Origin: Colius striatus
Lineage: Eukaryota; Chordata; Aves; Coliiformes; Coliidae
Direction: 5' to 3'
Assembly (NCBI RefSeq): GCF_028858725.1
Contig: NC_084776.1
Location: 3,038,001 to 3,102,000 of the forward strand
DNA length: 64,000 nucleotides
Under the pieces are notes generated by a model. It saw only the letters and a list, made by a program, of their open reading frames with translations, was not told the DNA's origin and searched no databases. This document shows, piece after piece, positions 37,701 to 48,015 of this stretch. Made by a program: the position numbers and the translations under genes. Numbering within the stretch: position 1 is the stretch's first letter; every line of letters starts with the position of its first letter.

Positions 37701-40700
37701 TGCCAGGGTTGAAAGGGTGACCAAGGAGTGATCCCCGACTGCAGGAGGGACAGATGGATGGAGCTGGAGCCAGGCTCAGCACAGCAAGAGATGTGGGATA
37801 GGGGGAACCCTGATGCCGAAGCAGACCCCCGCCCCCAGACCAGAAGAAACTGCCTTTGAAATGAAACAGCTGAGCTTAGCCAGAGGTTTCAGGGCAGGAC
37901 AAGGGTTAACCCCAGCTCTCCAGGTGCCACCTTCTCCCCTTGCTCCAGCAGCCAACATTTGCACTCGTTTTCTTGGCTACTCAAAGCTGTGGGCTGAAGA
38001 GCTACAGAGTTTAGGCACTAAATAGTAGAGTTTAATTATAAACATTTCAGCTAACCAGGCTGGGGCTAAGCCAATCTGTTTCTGGGGGAAACACTAGATT
38101 GAAGTCTTCTACCCAGTCAGCTGCCATTTAAGCTGAGCCAATTATCTTAGCCTTTTGACTCAGATGTGCCTGACCTAACCTGAATGTAGTTTTACTGCTG
38201 CTTTGAAATATCAGACTCATGCGCATATGCATTCACTCCCATCTTCATTTGGCAACGGCTCTGAAACAAGCCTCTGATCTTGCCAACATCAAAAGCCTGG
38301 TTTGTAAGATAAGGTAATATTTGAAGTTTGCTCAGCAGCATTCCCCTGTGTCCAAAGTAAATCCATAAATAAGATATAAGCAAATAAAAAAAAAAAAAGA
38401 AGAAAAAATCCCCTTTCCTCTGCCCCCCCCAGCCCCAATCAAGAAATGGAAATGTGGATCTGCATGATGCTGTGTGGCTGTTACAAAACATACACAGACA
38501 GATTGATCCCTGGCATCTCTGATCAAATAAAAAAGGCAGATCAGGCATTATGGGGTTGGACTAGATGATCTCTAAAGGTCCCTTCCAACCCTACCACTCT
38601 GTATGATTATTTGGAGACTTCTCCTCATTCCAGTACAGTTCAGATTTAGATTTATTTGAAGAAAACGACAAGAAAAACCCAACCTCACGTCACTGCTGTG
38701 TCTGACAGACTTCTCCAGAACAAGTTTTTCCTCTTCAGTTGATACCAACATAAGCCAAAAGGACTAATTTGCATTAGCACTGACAAAAAAGTGAATAAAC
38801 CCCGGGGTCCTCTGATAAAAGAGGGGTAAAACCCCACACCCAGGCTCTGCCTGTGCACAGCACGATGGGATTGTGTCCCCAACTCGTTCCCAGCATCTCC
38901 AGCAACCAGCGGAGCCAGGTGCCAGGAGAGGCTGCGAGCCCCACGTGTTTCGCTGCAATCTTGGCAGCAGCCTCGTCGCCTCTGCAAAGGGAAGTTTTAC
39001 AGCAGCCTTAACTTTAAGCCCAGCCTCCAAAACTGCCAATTTACCTCTCCCACTTCCAAAAAAACCCACCCAGCACCCCAGCCCGGCCTCCTGCTCCCGG
39101 CCTGGACAGAGGGAGAGTGGCTCTGGGGATGCAACAGTTCTGCAGCAGCAAATATTCCTTGGGGCTGTTGTTTTTGCATCCTCCACCATCCCACTCCCCC
39201 CCTCCTCATCCCTCCCCGCCGCCCCCCAACCTGGAGCTGCGGGCAGTTTAATCAGCCAAGCTTCCCCAAACTCTCACAGCCTGCGCGGGCTATTGTTACG
39301 GCAGGAAAAAACAGGCAGGCTCCTTTCAGGCTCTGCTTTATGGGGAGCTCCTATTCACTTGTTCAAGCAAATTTCAAAGCGGGCTGCTGCCCTCTCATCC
39401 CCGCTAAGCTCCCCTGGACTAACAATGGGCTGAAAGCGATTCAGTTAAGCCTTTCATCCACCATGCACTTTATTTCTCACTCAGTGCTCTCATCTGTATA
39501 AGGCCTACAATTGGCATTGCTGTGAAGAGAGGGTATAATCCTAGCCCTGTGAATCCCAAGTGACCCTACACTGGTCCAGAAATGACTAACCCAATGAATG
39601 CTCTGTTGACACATGATCACATACAACCAGAGCCAGTAAGAAGAAATAAAGAAGTCACCCTATGATTCAGCTCTTTTATTTAATGCCAATATTGTTCAAT
39701 AAGGGAATCTGGTGGGACAACAAACTATTTTTTTCCATAATATCAGTTGAAAACACACATGTGCATTAAAAAAAAAAGCAACCCACAAAACAAAACAAAA
39801 GCTGTTGTTTATGCATCAAGGATTTTTGGTAAATCCTGTTTTCTGTTGTGCATCATCACCCAGCACTGTTGACTTTTAAAAACCCAGCATGCAAACCTCT
39901 CTGAGGAGCACACAGCAATCACCAGGCACGTCTGAGAGAGACACTGCAGAAGTTTCACCTATGAGATGAACACCAGGAAAGCAGCACCCTGTTTGCAGGT
40001 GGGCTTTTCTAGAGCACTTAAGCAAAGATCATGAAACACAAACAGCAAGACCTGCCTTCTGCCCAGTTGAAGAAAACGGTCCTTAGGAGCACTAAGTATT
40101 TACTGTCTCTTCTACCCCCAGACACAAAAGCACCATTTCTCTCCTGCTGAGGAAAGCAAACTGAGGAAGAGCTGTCAAATGACTTGCTCCCACTTGCACA
40201 CTTCTCTGCAAGACTCAGGGGGAAAAGACAGATCCTGTGACTCCTGGGCTCAGCCACAGTATCATCTCTCATCCCTACAATCCTGAAACACCCAGACCTG
40301 TCCCATGCAGCACCATTCAAACAGCTCTTTGAAGACTGCTCCAGCCATACTAGATGAGCAGCTATTTGCCCCTTCAGGTCACTGGCCCTATGAATGTACA
40401 TTCTGACATTAATGACAAACCTTAATTACAGAAAGTACTTCCTACAGGAAGTAATCTCCTCCTCTTTGATGACTGATAACTAGTTAAGGAAGCCTGGCCT
40501 AAAGACAAAGGCTCAGGGAGATACGCTCCCTGGGTTAGTCAGGCAGCACCATTAGCATAGAAGAAAACATGTTTGTGCAGCTGCACTTGCAAAATGGCAA
40601 TAGAGAGATTCATTAATTTTACTCCATCTGATACCTCAGGCGACTGCACGAGGAGCGAGGCTGCCATGCCCTGCTACACCTCTGGCTCTGGGCACACGCC

Positions 40701-43700
40701 TCGGTTTTGGCAGCCCCACATCAACAATGAGCAGAAGCAGGGAGATGACCCCAGAGCCCCCACAGTGCCATCAGCGCAGCTGATTTGGAGATGGGGCCTC
40801 CCAAAAGGACGCAGCCAAGGCGAGATACTCACACGCTGCTGTCGGTCATCGACATGGAGTCATCCGTCAGGGCATCGCTGGATATCTCGCTATCGTTGGC
40901 GCTGGTCGCTGGGGCAAAAACGTAGCCAGAGTTCACGTGGTATGGGTTAACGGGATCGTTCCTCTTGAAGGACCTAGGGACAAGTGAAACAGGAGTCTAG
41001 TCATCAGCCAGTCATGGGCTAGAGAAAAGCACACAAGTTTCACGGTAGTGCTCTCCTTATGGGAACCACACACACTAGTCGCTCAATCTCTTTAGAAACA
41101 ACTAAGCACCCATCTCAGGCCAGCAGCAACCAGACATGCTCTGTTTAAACACACCCAAAGTCCAACTATAAAGATCTTGCTTTTAGTCTGGGAAGCACGC
41201 ATTACAAAATCCCAGGAAGCACCTCTACATGCTTTGATACTTCCCAAAACTTGGTCCTTAAAGCTTGGTGCTGCACTGCTGAGGTCAGCAGGAGTTTGGC
41301 TGTTGGCATCAGCAGGCAAAAGATCAAGAAGTTGATAGCTCAAGCCTCACTGATGCATCAGCTAATAAATGCTCTGAAGACAGGAGTTAGAGCCCCTTTG
41401 GGAACACAGGTTATGGTATCTGCATTTCCTGAAACAAGCGAACTGCCTGAAGCTACTGGAGCAGGACCACTAACGCATCAGAGGAGGCACGGACAGGGCT
41501 GAAATCTGCTGCCTCAGGCTTGTTCTCCCAAAGATGGGTGCCCTCTTCCTGGCGCTACAAAAACACACAACACAAAGGCCCAGATTTTCAGAGAATCTAC
41601 TACTTGCTCAGCTTGTGTTTTTACACTTAGGTGGGGAAGAGGGACAGGAGCAGCAGGTTGTATTAACAGGCATGTGGGTTACCGATATCAACACCTTTGG
41701 CTTCACTTGGAGAAGCAAACTCAAAGCCCAGGCTGGATGTTTGAGTCGAAGAGCCAAGAGCAGTCGCGTGAAAAATTCATGGGCAGTGACACGGGCTGTG
41801 ATGGAGTGTGGCAGGGTCACCACAGCAGGGTCACCGCTCCCAGGGGGGGAACCTGGCCATCCCCCAGCCCACTGCCTCCCATTACTCCAACTTCCCAGCC
41901 AGGATCAAAATACATATCTTCACAGGCGATAAGGGGATTATGCAGAGAGGTTTGAAAGCCGCATGTTAAGGTGCACATTCTGTTCCTCTTCCAGGGGAAG
42001 ATGGGGTTGTTAAGCTTCTGCCTTTGTATATCAAAGCAAAAGGCCTTGTCATCTGATAAGGACTGCTGATTTTAATAATTAGGGCCACTTACCCAGGACT
42101 TGGGGGCCTAAGGAATGTGCCAGCAGGCTCGGCAGGTTTTTTTTAATGGGCTTTCCACCTCCCTTCCCCCACAGGGGCTGGAAGGGACCAGCTGGGTTTA
42201 AGTGAGCAGCAATATCCTCCCACCGCCCGGCTCTCCATCCCTCACAACCAACCAGGCACCCCACGCCCCCGCCGCCCCACATTCCTGCTCCTCCAGCGCC
42301 AAAAACAGGAGCCTCCACAAAGGCTTAAATTCAAGAACAACGAGGGGGGGAAGAAAAGAAGTATAAAAAAAAGGAGGGGGAAGCACGTTGGGGAAGATAG
42401 GCCTCTCTGGTATGAAAGGCGCGGGGCTGGCTGCGGGCAGGTATTCAGCCCAGCCGGGGCTGCATTCCTTTCCAGAGGAGGCCAAGGCACTTCTGATGGG
42501 GAGATCAAGATGTTAAAAAATATATATCTGGGAAGAAGCAGGAAAAAAAAATGAAAAGAGAAAAAAGAGATAGTAAGGAATGCCACAGGAAAGAAGTTAA
42601 ATCTTCAAAGACAAATTAATTCCACATGTGGGTGAAAGCTAAGTTATCCTACCACTACTACAAGAGAGGTTCCTCTAAAAACCATGTAGTCTTTTGCTCT
42701 GATTCAGGGGCATGAGCAGCCCCAGTGACCCTTCCTAGGTCCTTGGTAGGCTTTTGGGTCAGTTGTGCAAGGGATGCAGCTATTTGATTTGAAACCATGT
42801 CAGGTCTTGAGAGCATGTGTGAGGGATGCAGGATGCTCCTCAGTACAGGGCCAGCACCGTGCTGGGAGGCAGTTGTGTTACCACTGGTTGCACCCCAGAG
42901 GGTTGATTTGCCATGTTCTTCCAGCAACAGATTGCTGGAGAGGTTGGGATGGGGGTGGAGGCAGCAAGTCTGTATGAATGTGGCACAGGGAGAGGAGGCG
43001 TTTCCAAACATGGCCTTTGGAAAGATGTCATTAGAGAAAGCGGCTTAACTAACTCACCTTCCCATCACTACTGGGCTGCAGCATTGATTCCCCTACCAAC
43101 ACCTCAAGGACCATGAAAAATCCCAACCCTCAAAAACCACAACACACCTAAAAATCATTCCTGAAGTGGACATATTTTGAAAGTGACCCTTCACATCTAC
43201 CACCTTGCCCCACTGCAATCCCCACATCATTCTAAAAAACCAATGGAGGCTGCTTTACTATGTTTGATTTCCCCCCCTCCTTTTTAATTTGGCCACCTTA
43301 CTACAGTAATTGCACCCAGATGCATCAAGTTGCCTGCAAGGGTTTTAAATTCCAGTGGAAAGCGGTGGTCTCCTGCTGCAGATGCTGCACACACACAAAC
43401 ACACACACACAGCCCAGCTCCAAACTCAATATGCAAAGTGTTTTCAGCTGTCAGGTAGCAGTTGCTCTGGAGCTTCAAGGAGAATGTCTGATGTTTCTCA
43501 GCCTATTCTTATCTTGATGCGATGACACACAGCATGTAACTCTCTCTATGCTATGTTAGGCAACGGACATATCAGAGGTATTATAATGCCATGAAAATTT
43601 CAGGGGCTCTTGGTTGTATCCCCTGTTATGTGGGTGCAGAGTGTGCAGGTTTCAGAGTGTGTGTGGGTTGTTGTCAAACTCCGCTTCTCAGAAATAAAAG

Positions 43701-46700
43701 CATTCTGGCAGTTCAAACCACCAATTTATACAGAGAGAGAAGAAAATCTACAAGGAGCATTTTGAGGCAAAATTGAATCTCGTTAAGTATTTTCTTGGGA
43801 CAAACATGGCTGGGCAATCATGGGTTTAAAAACAAAGGAAGAAAAAACATGCATGCACAGGCCTGAAAAAAAAGTATTTTAACAAAACTATGTTAATCAC
43901 AGCTTCCATACTCTAATTGTAGAACACTGCTTGGAGCATAGCTTTACAATGGCATCATTTACTTTGATAATTGAAGCCAAACTTGGTTCCAATAACTTCA
44001 CACACACACACGGAGCTCCACCGGCGGGTCCTTTCAAAGGCCAGGAATCACTGGGAGCCGGCAGAAGGCCATCTGCAAGCCCCAGCCTTCTCAAAGCAAG
44101 GCCAGTCCCACTGATGTTAAGAGCTTAATGGGAGGCAGATGAGTCCATCCTGGGCTGAACAAACCCCCGTTACACGGCGGCACTGCAAAGGAAGAAGCGC
44201 TCTCTGTGTACACAAAGTCGTGCGTGATAAATTTAGAAGCGTGTATAAATAATAGCTGGAATTCCTGGAGCATGGGGCCAGGTCCAGCACAGCGTGTGGA
44301 GGCCAGTTTTAACCACACCACAACCTACAGGGGAGGGGAGTCACTTTGAAGGACAAGAGGGAGGTTCTACATTTAAAATATTCCCTATATGAGAGCTCCA
44401 AATAGAGAAGGCAGCAGTTTGCACGCATACGCCTGTTTGGCAGCCAGGTGCCAACACTGTGTTTTCACTTGACTTCTCCTGTTCACGTCCATCACTGATG
44501 CTGGGGCCAAACAAAGTCTTTCAACTTGTACGGTTTCTGTCATCTCCCGTTTGCCGTGGTTTTGGTCGTGACTCCATGCCCTGGGATTCCCAAGGTGGTC
44601 TCCCATTCAAACACTGGGATTGCTCCACTCCCATCAGGTGTGCTCAGCCCGGAGCTGCCAGTCCGCGCACATTTCACTGGTGTAAGCGCACTGAAACCCG
44701 CCGAAGCCAATGGCAAGAGCCTGCACAGCACTTCAAAACCATAAACGCGCCGAGCAGAAGTTCTTTAATTCCATCACGCACACGGAGAGGGAGGTGTGGT
44801 TTGGCCACTCACCAGGAAAGGCTCTGTGCAAGCTTCAGCTCCAATCCTAAGCGCAATCCTAAACGCTGAGTGATGAGAGATAACCCATCCATATGCTCAT
44901 CAGCCTCTAGCACATGCACGCACAAGTGGCTTTCACAAACGGATAGCTCAGGGAGGAACTGAGAAGCATCTCAGCTTGATCTCCCTTCTCTTTGCATTGA
45001 GATCTCCTGGCCCCATGGAGAGCAAAAGCTCCTGGAAATTCAACAGAAGGTGATCAAAGCAAAATGCACTACCTAATGTCCTAGGAGGGTAGATCTGACA
45101 CGTGAGGAGCAAGCTGCATTAATCCTTGGACAAAAAAAGAGAAAAGAAAGGCAAAAAAAAGAAAAGGAAAAGAAAGGAAAGGGAAAAAAAACCCCAGCAC
45201 TAATCAGGCAAGCAGCCACTGCTCTGCGAGAGCTCTCCTGGACAAGGCACATGTGGGTTTTTAGCAGGGCCTGCAGCTCTGGTAGAACATTACAGCCAAG
45301 CCCTTCCAGCACTGAATACCAACAAAGGCTGAGAGATAAAAGCATCAAACATCCCCCTCCTGGAAAGCAAGCGAAGGGCAGCAGTTCAAACCAAGTTCTG
45401 GAGAACAGCAGATGCTCAGACAGTAACACACAGGCACAAGATGAAGATCCCAAACCTCAAGTCTTCCACAGACCAGCTGCCAGACAGCATCCCCCTGGCC
45501 TCCCCCCCTGGGCAGGAGAGGTCCAGAGGCCAGGCTGGGACAAAGCGCATCCCTCCTGTCTGCACCCATGCCCATCACCCCTCCATCAGTCCCCTCTGCC
45601 GGCAGGGAAGGCCTCCAGGAGACGGAGAGGACCAAAGAGGCCTCTGGCTCCACATCACCCTCCGGGTCAGGAGGCTCCTCGGCACCGGGAAGCCCAGCAC
45701 AGCTGGAAGCTCTCCATGGGCAGGAGAGGAGGGTGAGCTCCAGCAAAGCCTCCCCAGGAGAAGCCTGATGCCCTTTGATGTCCATGAATCACAGACACAC
45801 TCTCAAAATTCCTGTAAACGAGATGTCAAACACTCACCACACCAAACCCCAACCTCCTGGGCCAGCGGAGGAGAGCGCACATCTGCCAGCAGAGCCCTCT
45901 CCCCTCAGCCCTGATTCAACAATCCACGTTTATGGCAAGGGTGGGGAGAGGAAAGAATACATTTTCAGAGGATTATACAACTCATCATTTGCTCATCAGT
46001 CGCTCTCTTTCCCCATCCCCACCCCCCTCTTCATTTCGAGGTGGCTCTTAGCTTCTTCACCCCCACACCACTGTGCCACCAACACTTCCAAGGAAAGCAA
46101 AGGGTTCAGCAAGGCAGACACAGCCCAAGACACGGGCACGAGACCCCGTCACCACACAACACCCCCCTGTCCTCGCCAGATGCCGTTAGACACAACCACG
46201 TTTCAACCAGTTCAGCTTGGAGCACACGGGCAACAGGAGAGCACCAAAGATCTACAGGAGGGCACCAAAGACCTACAGGAGGGCACCAAAGACCTACAGG
46301 AGGGCACCAAAGACCTACTATTCCTCTCTATCTGGAAAGTCTCTTTTAACCTGAAGTACTCCATTCTAAGCCTCCTCCTGTACACATGGGCTCAGGGCCA
46401 CCCTTAAAAGGCTTTGACACGAAACTGACAGCCAAGGCAATGGGAGAGGCTGTACATCACACACAGCCCAAAGAAGAGCAGATTTTTGTGTGAGTCTCAG
46501 AGTTTGATGTAGTTAGGTGCAGATGTTTCCTCCTCCATGACCACACAATTGTTTCCCACATAACCAACGCAGTTAAACACTGGTTGATGGTGGAGTTGGG
46601 GAACTAGTAGGTCACATTATTCATGTGCCTGTGATCCACTCCACTACTCCTCTTAATCGGTTTGAAAGTTGAAGCAATAATTAATGTATGTCTGGAGGAC

Positions 46701-47814
46701 ATAGCTGCTCTGAAGTTTTTGATCTATAAGAGAACTGAAGAGCCAATAGGGCTTAAGAGCACAGTATCTTGTTTTTCTCTGCAGAGGCGGGTAAAAAGCC
46801 CCCAACCCCAGCCAACATCCCCTAAATTCCAGTGTTTGGAGCTGCAGGGAGGCATCTGTGCCCCACGGGAAGCCCAGCCTCCCCTCCACTCCCTGCCAGC
46901 TCCCCAGCACACCACCCCAACAGCCCTCCGAAAAGCACTCTTAAAGTCCTTCAAGTTAAAACAAAGCCCGTTTTCCAGGGGTTCCCTTACCTGTATCCGT
47001 TCTCGATCGTCTCTGTAGCTCTGACATTCGCTGTAACCCTCAGTGTCTTGCTGGATAGTCCAACCACCGAAGGCAAGATTTTGTTTTTAAAGTCTGCACA
47101 GCTCCATTCTTCTTCTTCATTCAAGGTCGGGAGATAGCCACAGACAACTTTTAAGCTCCCCAGTCCATTGCTGTTCATGTAAGCAGGATTCTCTCCCCCA
47201 CTCCTTACATATTCGAGGTATATATCAGAAGTTAAAAACATCTGGTAAGCATTTTCCTCCATCACAGTCTGAATCTCAGTCTGTGCCTGATCAAACATGA
47301 TAGAATCTATCTGCTGCTTCTTGATGCTATCCCTTATGTAGGTCTTGGTAGCAGGCTTGAGCTGCTTGGAGACGATGCTGTTGTTCTCGATGTACCTTTT
47401 GTAAATAGCTTTGGCTACTCTTAAAGTTTTGGTATCCTTAAGGTCCATCTGCCTGAAGCCATTGCAGGCAAACCAGAAGTCTAAGGTATCCACACATTTT
47501 TCCCTTTCCAGAAAGGTCCGAAAAAGATAGGCACCATCTTGATCTCCCAACAAGGAATGCAAGGATTTGGTCCATCTGGCCAGAGGGGAGTCTGGGGACG
47601 CGCTGCCTTCCGGCTCCCCGAGTCCATTCTCATTCCTGCGCGGGGCAGGAGGCACCGGCATGGCCTTGAAGCTTTGGCTTTTGGGGAGAAACGAGCTGGC
47701 GAGCGGCAGGCATGGTGCTTCTCCTTCCTCCCCCGGGACAGGGGGTCGCGGAGCGTCTTCCCTGAAGCTGCTGCTGGGGTCGGGGAGGTGGGCGAGGATC
47801 ACGGCGCTGCTCAT
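25586..47814 (-). CDS. AXIN2: AXIN2 (axin-2/conductin), complete spliced coding sequence, 10 coding exons
   Basis: This is the scaffold of the cytoplasmic beta-catenin destruction complex and a Wnt feedback inhibitor. Coding segments, read downwards on the minus strand, are 47814-46991, 40973-40833, 35645-35543, 33652-33512, 33103-32607, 32496-32320, 32034-31816, 31235-31140, 29953-29786 and 25712-25586. They sum to 2493 bases, giving 830 residues and a TGA stop; mammalian AXIN2 is about 840. Visible in the protein: tankyrase motif RPPVPGE (23-29), RGS domain (about 81-200), GSK3-binding helix (about 367-386), beta-catenin-binding helix (about 439-458), His-rich [11 protein letters not shown] (508-518), Cys cluster (537-551) and DIX domain (about 749-830). 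The start ATG has G at -3, lies in exon 2, and no ATG precedes it in that exon. Family and domain roles are established knowledge; exon junctions were read from the sequence. No frameshift or missing domain was seen. Confidence 0.98.
25713..29785 (-). other. AXIN2: AXIN2 intron 10
   Basis: A 4.1-kb intron separating the two DIX exons. It contains poly-A and poly-T rich tracts (26680-26760, 27630-27650), a G-run near 27945-27960 and a unique AT-rich block at 26880-27180 that could be regulatory. No coding exon is recognised. Confidence 0.85.
29786..29953 (-). CDS. AXIN2: AXIN2 exon 10: N-terminal half of the DIX domain
   Basis: 168 bases, acceptor tttttcag and donor gtaagaatc. It encodes residues 733-788: [10 protein letters not shown], then the start of DIX ([19 protein letters not shown], then the [16 protein letters not shown] run). 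DIX domains polymerise head to tail and pair with Dishevelled DIX. Confidence 0.98.
29954..31139 (-). other. AXIN2: AXIN2 intron 9
   Basis: A 1.2-kb intron of unique AT-rich sequence. I see no repeat family or coding exon in it. Confidence 0.85.
31140..31235 (-). CDS. AXIN2: AXIN2 exon 9: linker before the DIX domain
   Basis: 96 bases, acceptor ccccacctcag after a long C/T tract and donor gtgagtatt after GA. It encodes residues 701-732, including the conserved QQRDRNHSA. The correct frame has no ATG; the ATG at the exon start is in another frame. Junction phases match exons 8 and 10. Confidence 0.95.
31236..31815 (-). other. AXIN2: AXIN2 intron 8
   Basis: A 580-base intron ending on the minus strand in a long C/T tract before the exon 9 acceptor. 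Nothing else is recognised. Confidence 0.85.
31816..32034 (-). CDS. AXIN2: AXIN2 exon 8: Pro-rich linker and conserved [11 protein letters not shown] helix
   Basis: 219 bases. The preferred acceptor is ccccaag after a good pyrimidine tract, which restores RTQSTKKAY, the counterpart of SAQSTKKAY in mammals. An AG 9 bases further in would drop three residues in frame. It encodes residues 628-700: a Pro/His/Gly-rich stretch, [12 protein letters not shown], then the helix [16 protein letters not shown] (679-694). The donor is CAACG then gtaagag. Confidence 0.94.
32320..32496 (-). CDS. AXIN2: AXIN2 exon 7: variable linker, with a tandem CAGCAG acceptor
   Basis: 177 bases if the upstream acceptor is used, 174 with the second one 3 bases on (exon from 32493). 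Both keep the frame and differ by one arginine. It encodes residues 569-627, a Gly/Pro/Arg-rich divergent stretch ending in the conserved [12 protein letters not shown] segment. The donor is CACAG then gtaaatg. The true frame has no ATG before NVWQW, so it is easily missed by simple ORF searches. Confidence 0.93.
32607..33103 (-). CDS. AXIN2: AXIN2 exon 6: beta-catenin binding helix and His/Cys-rich region
   Basis: 497 bases, acceptor cggcag and donor gtaagtc after GC. It encodes residues 404-568 and two bases of codon 569. [19 protein letters not shown] (439-457) is the helix that binds beta-catenin armadillo repeats. [12 protein letters not shown] (507-518) and the cysteines at 537-539, 547 and 551 follow. 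The linker at about 473-484 ([12 protein letters not shown]) is shorter than in mammals, where a His-run insert is usual. The exon is GC-rich. Confidence 0.97.
33130..33354. repeat. 15-bp minisatellite, 15 copies, intron 5
   Basis: Exactly fifteen 15-bp units (consensus aatgcacgagcaatc / aatgcacaaggaata) fill 225 bases of the 408-base intron 5. In the middle two unit types alternate, giving a 30-bp higher-order period. Both strands stay open in several frames because 15 is divisible by 3, which makes misleading repeat-like ORFs. Confidence 0.97.
33512..33652 (-). CDS. AXIN2: AXIN2 exon 5: GSK3-beta binding helix
   Basis: 141 bases in phase 0, acceptor ttgtag and donor gtaggagg. It encodes residues 357-403. 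[19 protein letters not shown] at about 367-385 is the amphipathic helix that docks axins onto GSK3-beta, followed by a charged coiled-coil-like tail ([11 protein letters not shown]). Confidence 0.97.
33653..35542 (-). other. AXIN2: AXIN2 intron 4
   Basis: A 1.9-kb intron with a long purine-rich stretch (about 33970-34165, A-runs and GAA repeats), a run of 13 C at 34261-34273 and otherwise unremarkable sequence. Confidence 0.85.
33964..34165. repeat. Purine-rich low-complexity tract, intron 4
   Basis: A-runs followed by mixed A/G with GAA repeats on the plus strand. On the transcript strand it is a long pyrimidine tract. Confidence 0.8.
35543..35645 (-). CDS. AXIN2: AXIN2 exon 4: DGIPPYR segment leading to the GSK3-binding region
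   Basis: 103 bases, acceptor tgtgcag and donor gtaagtgc. It encodes residues 322-356 ([14 protein letters not shown] through LPHFP) and ends in phase 0. This part sits just N-terminal to the GSK3-binding helix in axins. Confidence 0.97.
38546..38612 (+). mobile_element. CR1 LINE 3' tail, AXIN2 intron 3
   Basis: A short tail: ggttggactagatgatctct, ccttccaaccctaccactct and gtatgatt. It lies antisense to AXIN2. Confidence 0.85.
39230..39560. promoter_or_regulatory. Candidate intronic regulatory block in intron 3
   Basis: Low-repeat sequence with TTCAAAG (39373-39379), a SOX-like AACAATGG (39421-39428), ATTGTTA and several homeobox-like cores. It resembles conserved non-coding DNA but conservation was not tested. 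Confidence 0.25.
40833..40973 (-). CDS. AXIN2: AXIN2 exon 3: Ser/Asp-rich linker
   Basis: 141 bases, acceptor ctag and donor gtgagtatc. It completes R275 with the AG carried from exon 2 and encodes residues 275-321, ending in the highly conserved [16 protein letters not shown] stretch, with GT carried into exon 4. The run is acidic and serine-rich, lies between RGS and the GSK3-binding region, and matches vertebrate AXIN2 closely. Confidence 0.97.
42022..42036. promoter_or_regulatory. Inverted pair of TCF/LEF motifs
   Basis: CTTTGTATATCAAAG contains CTTTGTA and ATCAAAG back to back with one base between them, inside intron 2. Both are perfect cores on opposite strands. Confidence 0.4.
43388..43412. 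repeat. CA microsatellite, intron 2
   Basis: An interrupted (CA)n tract of about 25 bases. Confidence 0.9.
43962..45327. promoter_or_regulatory. Candidate Wnt-responsive intronic enhancer: six TCF/LEF motifs
   Basis: Perfect WWCAAAG or CTTTGWW 7-mers at 43962-43968, 44033-44039 (inside CCTTTCAAAGG), 44344-44350, 44510-44516, 45053-45059 and 45321-45327. Roughly 0.7 would be expected by chance in this length. Enhancer function is inference. Confidence 0.4.
45127..45194. repeat. A/G-rich low-complexity tract, intron 2
   Basis: About 68 bases of nearly pure purine, with AAAAG/GAAAG motifs. Confidence 0.8.
46234..46317. repeat. 21-bp minisatellite, 4 copies, intron 2
   Basis: Four head-to-tail units of caggagggcaccaaagaccta at 46234, 46255, 46276 and 46297. 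The last three are identical and the first differs at two positions. Since 21 is a multiple of 3, the repeat stays open in frame and looks like QEGTKDL repeats, but it is intronic. Confidence 0.95.
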
Positions 47815-47920
47815 GGCTCCGGAGCCCGGTGGGGAGAGGGGCTCCCAGTTCCTCCAGCAGCTGCCTGTGCCTCTGCCTTCCTCTGCCTGGAGTCAGCAGG
47901 GGATCCTCTGAGCCTCCGCT
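46991..47920 (-). CDS. AXIN2: AXIN2 exon 2: short 5'UTR, start codon, tankyrase motif and RGS domain
   Basis: The acceptor is a C-rich tract ending ctctgcag just above 47920. There are 106 bases of 5'UTR without an ATG, then the start codon at 47814-47812. The 824 coding bases encode residues 1-274 and two bases of codon 275. RPPVPGE at 23-29 fits the tankyrase-binding consensus, through which tankyrase PARylates axins and triggers their degradation. Residues about 81-200 (from [10 protein letters not shown] to DIYLEYV) form the RGS domain, which in axins binds the APC SAMP repeats rather than acting as a G-protein GAP. The donor is ATACAG then gtaaggg at 46990. Confidence 0.97.
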
Positions 47921-48008
47921 CTGCAGAGGGGGGGGGAAAGGGGGAGGGGGGGGGCGGGGGGAGAGAAAAAAAGGAGTATTGATCTAATCAAAACCAGATC
48001 CTCCCAAC

Positions 48009-48015
48009 ATCAAAG
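48009..48015 (-). promoter_or_regulatory. TCF/LEF site CTTTGAT, intron 1
   Basis: Plus-strand ATCAAAG, 90 bases upstream of the exon 2 acceptor, in intron 1. Wnt-responsive TCF sites in the first intron are known for mammalian Axin2. Confidence 0.5.

Larger units (their letters stand above)
35646..40832 (-). other. AXIN2: AXIN2 intron 3
   Basis: A 5.2-kb intron. It contains a CR1 tail at 38546-38612, A- and T-runs near 38390, and a unique block at about 39230-39560 with TCF- and SOX-like motifs. No coding sequence is recognised. Confidence 0.85.
40974..46990 (-). other. AXIN2: AXIN2 intron 2, rich in TCF/LEF motifs
   Basis: A 6.0-kb intron. It holds a 21-bp minisatellite (46234-46317), a CA microsatellite (43388-43412), an A/G-rich tract (45127-45194) and ten perfect TCF/LEF 7-mers. 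No coding sequence is recognised; long open frames here are chance products. Confidence 0.85.

Noticed and set aside
45775-46407. A 210-residue plus-strand open frame with QEGTKDL repeats
   Set aside because: It lies in intron 2, antisense to AXIN2; the repeat is the 21-bp minisatellite kept open by its length.
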